Assembly: GCF_025215155.1 (NCBI RefSeq)
Contig: NZ_JALHAM010000110.1
Reading direction: 5' to 3' (one strand)
Length of the DNA: 64,000 bases
From: Dryocola clanedunensis
GTDB taxonomy: Bacteria; Pseudomonadota; Gammaproteobacteria; Enterobacterales; Enterobacteriaceae
A program made the translations under genes and the position numbers. How positions within the stretch are numbered: the stretch's first letter is position 1; the number at the start of each line of letters is the position of its first letter. Below, one piece after another: positions 42,583-52,149 of the stretch. The notes under the pieces are model-generated. The model worked only from the letters and a program-made list of their open reading frames with translations, searched no databases and was not told the DNA's origin.

Positions 42583-44985
42583 CTAGCGCTTAGCCTGCCA
42601 GATGCGTTGCTGGTAATCGCGGATTGAGCGATCCGAGCTGAACATGCCGCAGCGGGCGGTGTTCAGAATGGCAGCACGCGTCCAGGCTTCCTGATCAAGG
42701 TAGAGCGCATCAGCCAGCTTCTGCGCTTCGGCGTAGGCCGTGAAGTCCGCCATGACCAGGTACGGGTCGCCTCCCTGCTTGCCGATGCTGTGCAGCATCT
42801 GGTCGAAGGCATGCTTATCGCCGTCGGCGTAAATACCTTTCTCCAGCTCTTTCAGCACCGCATCCAGCACTTTATCTTTCTTACGCCATTTAACCGGGTC
42901 GTAGCCTTTGGCCTTAAGCGCCTTCACTTCTTCCACGGTGTGGCCGAAGATAAAGATGTTCTCGTTGCCCACCTTCTCGGCGATTTCAACGTTCGCACCG
43001 TCCAGCGTGCCCACGGTCAGTGCACCATTCAGCGCCAGCTTCATGTTGCCGGTGCCGGAGGCCTCTTTACCCGCCGTAGAAATTTGTTCGGAGATATCCG
43101 CCGCCGGGATCATGATTTCCGCAGCGGATACGCAGTAATCCGGGATGAACACCACTTTCAGCTTGTCGCCAACTAGCGGGTCGTTGTTTATTGCCTGGGC
43201 CACTTTGTTAATAGCAAAGATGATGTTCTTCGCGAGATAGTAGCCAGGCGCCGCTTTCGCACCAAACAGATAAACACGCGGCACGCGGTCAGCCTGTGGG
43301 TTTTCGCGGATCTCTTTGTACTGGGCCAGGATATGCAGCAGGTTGAGGTGCTGACGCTTATATTCGTGCAGACGTTTGATCTGCACATCGAACAACGCAT
43401 CCGGGCTGATAACGATGCCGGTACGCGCTTTGACAAACGCCGCCAGCTTCACTTTGTTCTGGTATTTAATGTCGCGATATTCTTTGCGGAACTTCGCGTC
43501 GTCGGCGAATTTTTCCAGCCCTTCCAGCACGTCCAGATCGTTCGCCCACTCTTTCTTCAGCTTCTTGTCGAGAAGCCCGGCAAGCGCAGGGTTGCACTGC
43601 TTTATCCAGCGGCGAGGCGTAATACCGTTAGTGACGTTATGGAATTTGTTCGGCCAAAGCTGGTGGTATTCCGGGAACAGATCTTTTACTACCAGATCGG
43701 AGTGTAGCGCGGCGACGCCGTTGACCGCAAAGCCGCTCACTACGCACATGTTCGCCATGCGTACCTGCTTGTCGTACACCACCGCCAGCTTCGCCCAGAC
43801 GGCCTCGTCGCCCGGCCAGGTCTTCTCCACCAGCTTTTTAAAGCGGGCGTTGATTTCGTTGATGATCTGCATGTGGCGCGGCAGCAGCGCCTTCACCAGC
43901 TTCTCGTCCCAGCACTCCAGTGCTTCCGGCATCAGCGTGTGGTTGGTGTAGGCGAAGGTTTTACTGGTGATGGCCCACGCGTCGTCCCAGCCCAGCTGGT
44001 GCTCGTCGAGCAGCACGCGCAGCAGTTCAGGAATGGCGATGGTCGGGTGCGTGTCGTTAAGCTGAATCACTTCGTAATCCGCCAGCTCTGCCAGCTTACG
44101 GCCCGCCAGGTGGTGGCGACGCAGGATGTCCGCCACGGAGCAGGCGCACTGGAAATACTGCTGCATCAGGCGCAGCTTTTTGCCGTTCAGGTGGTTGTCG
44201 TTCGGATAGAGAACCTTGGTCAGCTTCTCTGCATCGATGCCCTGCTGCTCTGCCTTGAGGAAATCGCCGTCGTTGAATTTAGTCAGGTCAAACGGATGGG
44301 CATGCTTTGCCTGCCACAGGCGCAGCGGCTGGGCGATGCCGTTGCGGTAGCCCAGCACAGGTAGATCCCAGGCTTCGCCCTGGAAGATAAACGCCGGTTC
44401 CCATCGAAAATGCGACCCCTCTTTTACCACTTTTCCGCCCACGCCAACCTGCACGTCAAGGGCCGAGTTGTGCTGGAACCATGGGTAGCTGCCGCGATGC
44501 CAGTCGTCCGGCGCCTCCCTCTGCTGGCCGTCTTTGAAGGACTGGCGGAACAGGCCGTACTGGTAGTTCAGACCGTAGCCAATCGCCGACTGGCCAACCG
44601 TCGCCATGGAATCCAGGAAGCAGGCAGCCAGACGCCCGAGGCCACCATTGCCCAGCGCCGGGTCAGTCTCTTCTTCCAGCAGATCGGTCAGGTTGATATC
44701 AAAGCCCTTTAGCTCATCGGCTACGTCCTGATACCAGCCCAGGTTCAGGAGGTTGTTGCCCGTCAGGCGACCAATCAGAAACTCCATGGAGATGTAGTTC
44801 ACGTGACGCTGCTTCGCCTGCGGTTTTGCCGCAGGCTGCGCGGCCAGCAGCTCGGCTAAGGCGCCGCTCACGGCCTGCCACCACTGGTGCTGAGTCATAT
44901 CCTGCGCGGAATGCAGGCCAAAACGCTGCCACTGGCGGGTCAGCGCAGCCTGAAATTGTGCTTTATTGAAGGTCGGCTGTGACAT
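42583..44985 (-). CDS. malP: Maltodextrin phosphorylase
   Basis: A GT35 phosphorylase of 800 residues that releases glucose-1-phosphate from maltodextrins. The PLP Lys is in EASGTGNMKLALNGALTVG, and the GNGGLGRLAACFLDS segment is intact. Compared with GlgP (815 residues here) it lacks part of the N-terminal extension and carries the GTGNMKLALN variant of the PLP loop. It is the first gene of malPQ, facing malT across 519 bp. Confidence 0.98.
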   Translation of the reverse strand: MSQPTFNKAQFQAALTRQWQRFGLHSAQDMTQHQWWQAVSGALAELLAAQPAAKPQAKQRHVNYISMEFLIGRLTGNNLLNLGWYQDVADELKGFDINLTDLLEEETDPALGNGGLGRLAACFLDSMATVGQSAIGYGLNYQYGLFRQSFKDGQQREAPDDWHRGSYPWFQHNSALDVQVGVGGKVVKEGSHFRWEPAFIFQGEAWDLPVLGYRNGIAQPLRLWQAKHAHPFDLTKFNDGDFLKAEQQGIDAEKLTKVLYPNDNHLNGKKLRLMQQYFQCACSVADILRRHHLAGRKLAELADYEVIQLNDTHPTIAIPELLRVLLDEHQLGWDDAWAITSKTFAYTNHTLMPEALECWDEKLVKALLPRHMQIINEINARFKKLVEKTWPGDEAVWAKLAVVYDKQVRMANMCVVSGFAVNGVAALHSDLVVKDLFPEYHQLWPNKFHNVTNGITPRRWIKQCNPALAGLLDKKLKKEWANDLDVLEGLEKFADDAKFRKEYRDIKYQNKVKLAAFVKARTGIVISPDALFDVQIKRLHEYKRQHLNLLHILAQYKEIRENPQADRVPRVYLFGAKAAPGYYLAKNIIFAINKVAQAINNDPLVGDKLKVVFIPDYCVSAAEIMIPAADISEQISTAGKEASGTGNMKLALNGALTVGTLDGANVEIAEKVGNENIFIFGHTVEEVKALKAKGYDPVKWRKKDKVLDAVLKELEKGIYADGDKHAFDQMLHSIGKQGGDPYLVMADFTAYAEAQKLADALYLDQEAWTRAAILNTARCGMFSSDRSIRDYQQRIWQAKR

Positions 44986-45051
44986 AGGGAATCGGGTCCT
45001 GTGATTATTCGGAATTCATTGCCCGCTAGTGTGCCGGGCAGCCTGGGCTTA

Positions 45052-45100
45052 TTCCTCATCCTGAGGGGGATTAGACAGGGAGGAGTGACGGGGATGAGTC
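45052..45100 (-). promoter_or_regulatory. Cluster of MalT boxes upstream of malP
   Basis: The MalT box is GGGGA(T/G)GAGG. Matches are CAGGATGAGG on the minus strand (complement of 45053-45062), and AGGGAGGAGT and GGGGATGAGT on the plus strand (about 45077-45099). The oppositely oriented arrangement recalls E. coli malPp. Confidence 0.7.
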
Positions 45101-45301
45101 AAAAATGTGATCGCCGCCGCTAAACGCCTGACCTGCAGGTGGATCAATCTCACCCAAATTCGGACAACAAACCGCCCGTTACGTTCGTTTAAAGCTTTCG
45201 ACTGAAACCGCTTTCTTTTCAGGCCGGGCGCGGATTTCATGCAATTTCAGGCCGGGAGAAATACATGCCTAACATGAACCCCGGTAATTAAAAATATGGA
45301 A

Positions 45302-45318
45302 TTGTGACAAGGTGCAAC
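45302..45318 (+). promoter_or_regulatory. CRP-like site upstream of malT
   Basis: TTGTGACAAGGTGCAAC has a perfect left half (TGTGA) and a weak right half (GCAAC). It closely resembles the CRP site of E. coli malT, in keeping with catabolite control of the mal regulon. Confidence 0.65.
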
Positions 45319-45504
45319 TTACCGGGCACGAAAAGTTCAACATTCTTGCAATAAAGTGCAATCTGGCCGACCTTACATTCAGGCATTAATTACGAAGCGT
45401 AAAAAAAATCATTCCTTAATCTTTTTTCCTGCATCTGTCGCGCTGCAACCCTCTCCGGCTGCGGCTCGAAAAATGACGGAAAAGGCACAGTGAAGTGACT
45501 GACT

Positions 45505-48210
45505 ATGTTGATCCCATCCAAATTGAGTCGCCCGGTACGGCTGGAAAATACCGTGGTTCGCGACCGTCTGCTGGTGAAATTATCCACAGCCGCCAATTAT
45601 CGGCTGGCGTTGGTAACAAGCCCGGCAGGGTACGGCAAAACCACACTGGTCTCCCAGTGGGCCGCAGGGAAAAATGAGTTGGGTTGGTACTCTCTTGATG
45701 AGGGGGACAACCAGCAGGAACGCTTTGCCAGCTACCTGATCACCGCCGTTCAACAAGCGACCGGCGGTCACTGTGTCAGTAGTGAAACCATGGCGCAAAA
45801 GCGCCAGTACGCCAGTCTTTCGTCGCTGTTTGCCCAGCTGTTTATCGAGCTGGCAGAGTGGCATCATCCGCTGTTCCTGGTGATTGATGATTATCACCTG
45901 ATCAGCAATCCGGTGATCCACGAGGCAATGCGCTTTTTCATCCGCCATCAGCCGGAAAACCTGACCCTGGTCGTGCTGTCACGTAACCTCCCACAGCTTG
46001 GCATTGCGAACCTGCGCGTGCGCGACCAGCTGCTGGAAATTGGTAGCCAACAGCTCGCCTTTACCCATCAGGAAGCGAAGCAGTTCTTTGACTGCCGCCT
46101 GAACTCCCCTATTGAGTCTGCGGACAGCAGCCGCCTGTGCGACGACGTTGCCGGTTGGGCAACTGCGCTGCAGCTGATCGCCCTCTCGGCGCGTCAGACC
46201 AACACTCCTGCCCATCATTCGGCACGTCGTCTTTCAGGCATCAATGCCAGCCATCTCTCTGACTATCTGGTGGATGAAGTTCTGAACACTGTGGATGCCG
46301 ATACGCGTAACTTCCTGTTACGTAGTTCCATCCTCCGCTCGATGAACGATGCCCTGATAGTCCGCGTAACGGGTGAAGAGAATGGCCAGATGCGGCTGGA
46401 GGAAACCGAACGCCAGGGGTTGTTCTTACAACGTATGGATGACTCAGGCGAGTGGTTCAGCTTCCATCCGCTGTTCGGCAGTTTTTTGCGCCAGCGGTGT
46501 CAGTGGGAGCTGGCGGCCGAGCTGCCTGAGATTCACCGCGCCGCCGCTGAGAGCTGGATGGCGCAAGGTTTTCCGAGCGAGGCCATTCACCACGCGCTTG
46601 CCGCGGGCGACGCCAATATGCTGCGCGACATCCTTCTGCACCACGCGTGGGCGCTGTTTAACCACAGCGAACTGGCACTGCTGGAAGAGTCGCTAAAAGC
46701 CCTGCCGTGGGAGAGCCTGTTAGAAAATCCTCGTCTGGTTTTACTACAGGCCTGGCTGATGCAGAGCCAGCACCGCTACAACGAAGTTAACCTACTGCTG
46801 GCACGGGCCGAGCAGGAAATGAATCTGGAAATGGACGACACGCTGCACGGTGAATTTAACGCCCTGCGAGCCCAGGTAGCCATTAACGACGGTGACCCGG
46901 AGGAAGCCGAGCGGCTGGCGATGGTCGCCCTCGACATGCTGCCGCTGGCCAATTATTACAGCCGCATTGTGGCAACATCCGTTCATGGAGAAGTGTTGCA
47001 CTGCAAAGGTGATTTAACAAAATCCCTCTCCGTGATGCAGCAGACCGAGCAGATGTCCCGCCGCCATGACGTCTGGCATTACGCGCTGTGGAGCCTGATC
47101 CAGCAAAGCGAAATATTGCTGGCGCAGGGCTTTTTGCAGGCCGCGTGGGAGACGCAGGAAAAAGCGTTCATCCTGATCCGCGAGCAGCATCTTGAACAGC
47201 TGCCGCTGCATGAGTTCCTGCTGCGTATCCGCGCGCAGCTGCTGTGGGCCTGGTCGCGCCTCGATGAGGCTGAAGCCTCCGCGCGCTATGGCGTGGAAGT
47301 GCTCGCCGGGTATCAGCCTCAGCAACAGCTGCAATGTCTGGCCCTGCTGGTGCAGTGCTCGCTGGCTCGTGGGGATCTGGACAACGCCCGTAATCACCTT
47401 AACCGCCTGGAAAACCTGCTGGGCAACGGGCCGTACCACAGCGACTGGGTGTCGAACGCCGATAAAGTCCGGGTGATCTACTGGCAGATGACCGGCGATA
47501 AAAAGTCCGCTGCCACCTGGCTGCGCCAGACGCCAAAACCAGAGTTTGCCAATAACCACTTCCTGCAAAGCCAGTGGCGCAACATCGCCCGGGCGCAGAT
47601 CCTGCTCGGTGAGTTCGATCCGGCAGAAATGGTGCTGGAAGAGCTAAACGAAAACGCCCGCAGCCTGCGCCTGATGAGCGATCTCAACCGCAACCTGCTG
47701 CTGCTAAACCAACTCTACTGGCAGTCAGGGCGCAAAAGTGACGCCCAGCGCGTGCTGCTGGAAGCGCTGTCGTTAGCTAACCGCACCGGGTTTGTCAGCC
47801 ACTTTGTGATTGAAGGTGAAGCGATGGCGCAACAGCTGCGTCAGCTGATTCAGCTCAATACCCTGCCGGAGCTGGACCAGCACCGGGCTCAGCGCATCCT
47901 GCGCGAGATTAACCAGCACCATCGCCACAAGTTTGCCCACTTCGACGAGAATTTCGTTAACCGTCTGCTGACCCATCCAGAAGTGCCGGAGCTCATCCGC
48001 ACCAGCCCGCTCACCCAGCGTGAATGGCAGGTTCTGGGGCTGATTTATTCTGGTTACAGCAACGATCAGATCGCGGGCGAGCTGGACGTGGCGGCTACGA
48101 CCATCAAAACGCACATTCGGAATCTTTATCAAAAACTCGGAGTGGCGCACCGGCAGGACGCGGTGCAGCATGCACAGAAGCTGCTGAAGATGATGGGGTA
48201 TGGAGTCTGA
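45505..48210 (+). CDS. malT: MalT, ATP-dependent maltose regulon activator
   Basis: A 901-residue STAND-class activator, identical in length to E. coli MalT. The nucleotide-binding domain has Walker A SPAGYGKT (39-46) and the Walker-B-like FLVIDDYH. Winged-helix and SUPR/TPR-like helical repeats for maltotriose sensing (about 440-800) follow. A C-terminal LuxR-type helix-turn-helix (LTQREWQVLGLIYSGYSNDQ) completes it. It activates malPQ and the remote maltose transport genes when bound to maltotriose and ATP. In K-12 the rtc genes follow; here malT is convergent with glpD. Confidence 0.98.
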   Translation: MLIPSKLSRPVRLENTVVRDRLLVKLSTAANYRLALVTSPAGYGKTTLVSQWAAGKNELGWYSLDEGDNQQERFASYLITAVQQATGGHCVSSETMAQKRQYASLSSLFAQLFIELAEWHHPLFLVIDDYHLISNPVIHEAMRFFIRHQPENLTLVVLSRNLPQLGIANLRVRDQLLEIGSQQLAFTHQEAKQFFDCRLNSPIESADSSRLCDDVAGWATALQLIALSARQTNTPAHHSARRLSGINASHLSDYLVDEVLNTVDADTRNFLLRSSILRSMNDALIVRVTGEENGQMRLEETERQGLFLQRMDDSGEWFSFHPLFGSFLRQRCQWELAAELPEIHRAAAESWMAQGFPSEAIHHALAAGDANMLRDILLHHAWALFNHSELALLEESLKALPWESLLENPRLVLLQAWLMQSQHRYNEVNLLLARAEQEMNLEMDDTLHGEFNALRAQVAINDGDPEEAERLAMVALDMLPLANYYSRIVATSVHGEVLHCKGDLTKSLSVMQQTEQMSRRHDVWHYALWSLIQQSEILLAQGFLQAAWETQEKAFILIREQHLEQLPLHEFLLRIRAQLLWAWSRLDEAEASARYGVEVLAGYQPQQQLQCLALLVQCSLARGDLDNARNHLNRLENLLGNGPYHSDWVSNADKVRVIYWQMTGDKKSAATWLRQTPKPEFANNHFLQSQWRNIARAQILLGEFDPAEMVLEELNENARSLRLMSDLNRNLLLLNQLYWQSGRKSDAQRVLLEALSLANRTGFVSHFVIEGEAMAQQLRQLIQLNTLPELDQHRAQRILREINQHHRHKFAHFDENFVNRLLTHPEVPELIRTSPLTQREWQVLGLIYSGYSNDQIAGELDVAATTIKTHIRNLYQKLGVAHRQDAVQHAQKLLKMMGYGV

Positions 48211-48215
48211 TAAAT

Positions 48216-48287
48216 GGCGGATGTCGTTTTCGCTCATCCGCCCTGAATCTTTGAATTCGTAGGTCGGATAAGCCTGCGCCATCCGAC
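48216..48287. repeat. REP pair between malT and glpD
   Basis: The first unit is GGCGGAT..ATCCGCC at 48216-48242, and the second is GTAGGTCGGAT..ATCCGAC at 48259-48287. They occupy the gap between convergent malT and glpD, one boundary of the glp block that is inverted relative to K-12. Confidence 0.8.
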
Positions 48288-48295
48288 GTTTAACA

Positions 48296-49804
48296 TTAAG
48301 AAGCCAAAGAGAGCTGCGCCTTACCGTTCCGCTTTGCCAGCCACTGCGCCACCCGCGCCTGCTGTTCGTCCGTCAGCCACATTCCCAGTTTGGTACGACG
48401 CCAGATAGCATCCTCCACGCGTTTCACCCATTCGTGCTCGGCCAGATAGCGCAGCTCGGCTTCGTAAAACTCATGGCCAAAGTCTTCACCCAAATCGCTG
48501 ATGCTCGTCGCATCCGCCAGAATCAGCTCGCTGTTGCTGCCATAGGTGCGGGCAAAGCGGCGGGCCAGACCTTCGCTCAGGAACGAATAACGGCGGCGCA
48601 ATTGCGCGGCGAAATCATCACGATCGCCGGCGATATCTCCACCCGGCAGTTTGCTGCCTTTGGTCCAGGCTGGTCCCATCGTCGGATAATAGTTTTGCAG
48701 CTTGTCCAGCGCATGCTCGGCAAGTTTGCGGTAGGTTGTCAGCTTGCCGCCGAAGACGGATAGCAGCGGCGCACTGCCGTTTTCATCGTGAATATCCAGC
48801 GTATAGTCGCGGGTGATCGCCTGTGGGGAATCAGACTCATCGTCGCAAAGCGGGCGAACACCGGAGTAAGTCCACACGACGTCTTCACGGCCGATCGCTT
48901 TCTTAAAGTGTTCGTTATAGACATCCAGCAGGTATTTCACTTCGCTTTCGTCAATGTGCACCGCTTTCGGATCGCCTTTGTACTCCACGTCCGTCGTGCC
49001 AATGATAGAGAATTCGTCCATCCACGGAATCACAAACACGATACGTTTGTCTTCGTTTTGCAGGATATAAGCCTGCTTCTGTTTGTGCACGCGCGGCACC
49101 ACGATATGGCTACCTTTGATCAGCCGGATACCGTACGGGGAGGGCAGCTTCAGGCCATCGTCAAAGAAATCTTTCACCCACGGGCCGGTCGCATTGACCA
49201 GGCCGCGTGCGTGCCAGGTAAAGGTTTCGCCGGTATCGATGTCCTGCGCCTCAACGACCCAGATACCGTTTTCACGGCGGGCGCTGGTCGCGCGGGTGCG
49301 GGTTTTCACCTCGCCGCCCTTACTGACCACCATCTGCGCGTTGGCCAGGACAAGGCGCGCATCGTCTACCCAGCAGTCAGAATATTCGAAACCGCGCACG
49401 ATTTCGGGTTTCAGTACCGAATCTGCGCCAAAACGCAAACTGCTGGAGGCTGGCAGACTGGTGCGTTTGCCTAAATGGTCGTACATAAACAGGCCAATGC
49501 GGATCATCCACGCCGGGCGAAGATGCGGGCGATGAGGCAAACGAAAGCGCATTGGGAAGGCGATATGGGGAGCCATATTCAGCAGCACTTCGCGTTCGGC
49601 CAGCGCCTCACTCACCAGGCGAAATTCGTAGTGTTCCAGGTAGCGCAGGCCACCGTGGATTAATTTGGAGCTGGCGGAAGAGGTGGCGCAGGCCAGATCC
49701 TGCCCCTCCAGCATTAACACGGACAGGCCACGGCCTGCGGCATCAGCTGCAATACCGGCGCCGTTGATACCGCCGCCAATGACAATCAGATCTTTGGTTT
49801 CCAT
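48296..49804 (-). CDS. glpD: Aerobic glycerol-3-phosphate dehydrogenase
   Basis: An FAD-dependent peripheral inner-membrane enzyme of 502 residues (501 in E. coli) that oxidises sn-glycerol-3-phosphate to dihydroxyacetone phosphate and passes electrons to ubiquinone. It has the FAD-binding GGGINGAGIAADAAGRG at the N-terminus and the KLIHGGLRYLE substrate region. The C-terminal DAO-C domain begins around residue 370. It diverges from glpEGR across a region with GlpR-type operators. Its leftward orientation next to malT differs from K-12, where it neighbours glgP. Confidence 0.98.
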   Translation of the reverse strand: METKDLIVIGGGINGAGIAADAAGRGLSVLMLEGQDLACATSSASSKLIHGGLRYLEHYEFRLVSEALAEREVLLNMAPHIAFPMRFRLPHRPHLRPAWMIRIGLFMYDHLGKRTSLPASSSLRFGADSVLKPEIVRGFEYSDCWVDDARLVLANAQMVVSKGGEVKTRTRATSARRENGIWVVEAQDIDTGETFTWHARGLVNATGPWVKDFFDDGLKLPSPYGIRLIKGSHIVVPRVHKQKQAYILQNEDKRIVFVIPWMDEFSIIGTTDVEYKGDPKAVHIDESEVKYLLDVYNEHFKKAIGREDVVWTYSGVRPLCDDESDSPQAITRDYTLDIHDENGSAPLLSVFGGKLTTYRKLAEHALDKLQNYYPTMGPAWTKGSKLPGGDIAGDRDDFAAQLRRRYSFLSEGLARRFARTYGSNSELILADATSISDLGEDFGHEFYEAELRYLAEHEWVKRVEDAIWRRTKLGMWLTDEQQARVAQWLAKRNGKAQLSLAS

Positions 49805-49817
49805 GCTGCCCTCTCAC

Positions 49818-49857
49818 GCTTTCGTTAAAGCTCATAAATGTTCGTTATCGCTCATAA
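49818..49857 (-). promoter_or_regulatory. GlpR-type operators upstream of glpD
   Basis: ATGTTCGTTATCGCTCAT (49838-49855) is close to the GlpR consensus, with TTCG and CGctCAT half-sites. A second, weaker copy (TTTCGTTAAAGCTCAT, about 49820-49835) is tandem to it. A CRP-like CGTGATATAGATAACA at 49902-49917 is a weaker suggestion. Confidence 0.65.
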
Positions 49858-50009
49858 TAGCAAGCGGCCGCCCTTTTGGTAACGAAAAAAAAACATTTCT
49901 GCGTGATATAGATAACATTATGGCGTTAATATCAGCGGCCGGCGGTGGCTTTCGCTTAGTATGGCGCTCAGCCCCGCTCCTTTACCTTTACATGTACACG
50001 AGCAACGTT

Positions 50010-50339
50010 ATGGATCAATTTGAATGTATTGGTGTGGAAGAAGCACACCAGAAGCTGCACCAGAAACTGGCGGTCTTAGTGGATATCCGCGATCCTCAGA
50101 GCTTTGCGATGGGCCACACGCCGGGTGCTTTCCATCTCACCAATGACCGGCTGGTCACTTTTATGCAGCAGACGGATTTCGACACGCCGGTGATGGTGAT
50201 GTGCTACCACGGCAACAGCAGCAAGGGCGCGGCCCAGTATCTGCTGCAACAGGGTTATGACAGCGTCTACAGCATTGACGGCGGGTTTGACGCCTGGCAT
50301 CGCCATTTCCCGGCGGAAGTCACGCACGGCACAGCTTGA
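50010..50339 (+). CDS. glpE: GlpE thiosulfate sulfurtransferase
   Basis: A single-domain rhodanese of 109 residues that transfers sulfane sulfur from thiosulfate to cyanide or thiols; Cys65 in CYHGNSSKG is the catalytic residue. The start ATG at 50010 (DQFECIGVEE) matches E. coli. The same frame is open back to 49665 inside glpD and is disregarded. It is the first gene of glpEGR, 64 bp before glpG. Confidence 0.97.
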   Translation: MDQFECIGVEEAHQKLHQKLAVLVDIRDPQSFAMGHTPGAFHLTNDRLVTFMQQTDFDTPVMVMCYHGNSSKGAAQYLLQQGYDSVYSIDGGFDAWHRHFPAEVTHGTA

Positions 50340-50403
50340 GATTAATAAAAGCGCCGTTTAGCGGGTATACTGCTTCCCTTTGTATGGATTTGGCTGAAAC
50401 CCT

Positions 50404-51237
50404 ATGATCATGATTACTTCGTTTGCCAACCCTCGGGTTGCGCAGGCGTTCGTCGACTATATGGCGACACAGGGCATTGTCCTGACCCTGCAACAGCATC
50501 AGCAGCAAAGCGATGTCTGGCTGGCGGACGATAACCAGGAATCCAGAGTTCGCAACGAACTCGAGCTATTTTTGGCTAACCCTGGCGACCCACGCTATCT
50601 GGCAGCAAGCTGGTCTGCAGGCGATACGACAAGCGGGTTGCACTATCAGCGCTACCCCTTCCTCGCAACAATCAGGCAAAAAGCCGGGCCGTTTACGCTG
50701 CTGATGATAGCAGCCTGTATTTTAGTCTATCTGGCTATGCAGGTGCTGGGCGATCGCACGGTGATGGCTCTGCTTGCCTGGCCTTATGACGACAGCCTGC
50801 GCTATGAGTTCTGGCGCTATTTCAGCCATGCGCTGCTGCACTTCTCCATCCTGCACATTACCTTCAACCTGCTATGGTGGTGGTATCTCGGCGGCCCGCT
50901 GGAGAAGCGCCTCGGCAGCGGAAAACTCATCGTGCTGACCATCATTTCGGCGCTGCTCAGCGGCTACGTGCAGGCCAAATTCAGCGGCCCGCTGTTTGGC
51001 GGCTTGTCCGGTACGGTCTACGCGCTGATGGGCTACGTCTGGCTACGTGGTGAGCGCGACCCGGAAAGCGGCATCTATATGCAACGCGGTCTGATGGCCT
51101 TCGCCGTCATCTGGATTGTGTTGGGGTATTTCGACGTCTGGGGGATGTCGATTGCCAACGCGGCGCACATTACCGGCCTGCTGGTTGGTCTGGCGATGGC
51201 GATGGTCGATACGCTGCATGCGCGAAAACGAACATAA
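50404..51237 (+). CDS. glpG: GlpG rhomboid protease
   Basis: An intramembrane serine protease of 277 residues (276 in E. coli). A soluble N-terminal domain (about 1-90) precedes six membrane helices. Catalytic Ser (about 202) lies in GGLSGTVYALMGY and His (about 255) in NAAHITGLLVG; the WR-containing first loop EFWRYFSHALLHFS is present. It is implicated in quality control of orphan membrane proteins. It has no known role in glycerol metabolism beyond operon membership. Confidence 0.98.
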   Translation: MIMITSFANPRVAQAFVDYMATQGIVLTLQQHQQQSDVWLADDNQESRVRNELELFLANPGDPRYLAASWSAGDTTSGLHYQRYPFLATIRQKAGPFTLLMIAACILVYLAMQVLGDRTVMALLAWPYDDSLRYEFWRYFSHALLHFSILHITFNLLWWWYLGGPLEKRLGSGKLIVLTIISALLSGYVQAKFSGPLFGGLSGTVYALMGYVWLRGERDPESGIYMQRGLMAFAVIWIVLGYFDVWGMSIANAAHITGLLVGLAMAMVDTLHARKRT

Positions 51238-51256
51238 AAATCAGAGGTAGGCCTGC

Positions 51257-52015
51257 GTGAAACAAACACAACGTCACGACGCGATTGTCGAACTGGTTAA
51301 AAAACAGGGCTATGTCAGTACAGAAGAGCTGGTGGAGCAGTTTGCGGTTAGCCCGCAGACCATTCGCCGGGATCTTAATGACCTTGCCGATCAGAACATG
51401 ATTATGCGCCACCACGGCGGCGCGGCGCTGCCGTCCAGCTCGGTGAATACTTCATGGCATGACCGCAAGGCTACCCAGACGGCAGAGAAAGAGCGCATCG
51501 CTCGCAAAGTGGCAAGCCAGATCCCGAACGGCGCCACGCTGTTTATCGACATCGGCACCACGCCGGAGGCAGTCGCCCACGCGCTGCTCGACCACAGCAA
51601 TCTGCGAGTTGTCACTAACAACCTGAACGTAGCCAACACGCTGATGGTGAAAGAAGATTTCCGCATCATTCTGGCAGGCGGCGAGCTACGCAGCCGCGAC
51701 GGCGGGATCATTGGCGAGGCCACGCTCGACTTTATCTCCCAGTTCCGCCTGGACTTCGGCATTCTTGGGATCAGCGGCATCGACAGCGACGGCTCGCTGC
51801 TGGAGTTCGACTACCACGAGGTGCGCACCAAAAAGGCGATTATCGAAAACTCCCGCTGCGTGATGCTGGTCGTAGACCACTCCAAATTTGGCCGCAACGC
51901 GATGGTGAATTTGGGCAGTATCAGCCTTGTGGATCAGGTATATACCGACGTGCCGCCACCGCCGGGCGTGATGCAGGTGATCAAAGATAACAATCTGGTG
52001 CTGGAGCTGTGCTGA
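51257..52015 (+). CDS. glpR: GlpR, glycerol-3-phosphate regulon repressor
   Basis: A DeoR-family repressor of 252 residues. The N-terminal helix-turn-helix YVSTEELVEQFAVSPQTIRR lies at about residues 18-37, with a C-terminal sugar-phosphate sensor domain (FIDIGTTPEAVAHAL and GGELRSRDGGIIG). It represses glp operons unless bound by glycerol-3-phosphate. The start codon is GTG at 51257 with AGAGGTAGG upstream. It lies 19 bp after glpG. In K-12 it points toward malT; here it points toward glgP. Confidence 0.97.
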   Translation: MKQTQRHDAIVELVKKQGYVSTEELVEQFAVSPQTIRRDLNDLADQNMIMRHHGGAALPSSSVNTSWHDRKATQTAEKERIARKVASQIPNGATLFIDIGTTPEAVAHALLDHSNLRVVTNNLNVANTLMVKEDFRIILAGGELRSRDGGIIGEATLDFISQFRLDFGILGISGIDSDGSLLEFDYHEVRTKKAIIENSRCVMLVVDHSKFGRNAMVNLGSISLVDQVYTDVPPPPGVMQVIKDNNLVLELC

Positions 52016-52030
52016 ACCTTTAGCGGGTTT

Positions 52031-52129
52031 GCCGGATGACGCTACGCTTATCCGGCCTACAAATCTGAAATGCAGGCTCGGCTCATCCGTCTCGATTTTG
52101 TAGGGCGGAAAAGCGTAGCGTCTTCCGCC
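52031..52129. repeat. REP pair between glpR and glgP
   Basis: GCCGGAT..ATCCGGC plus CTAC at 52031-52060 and GTAGGGCGGAA..TTCCGCC at 52100-52129 are in opposite orientations. They fill the convergent gap and form the second boundary of the inverted glp block. Confidence 0.85.
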
Positions 52130-52149
52130 ATGTTTTCCCGCCCTAACCT

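Larger units (their letters stand above)
44986..45504. promoter_or_regulatory. malP-malT divergent control region
   Basis: A 519-bp non-coding region. Its left part has MalT-box-like sequences for malP (45052-45100). Its right part has a CRP-like site before malT (45302-45318). The rest is AT-rich without a gene that I can support. Confidence 0.7.

Noticed and set aside
49665..50009. N-terminal extension of GlpE into glpD
   Set aside because: The extension has no rhodanese homology and crosses the GlpR operator region; ATG at 50010 gives the normal 109-residue protein.
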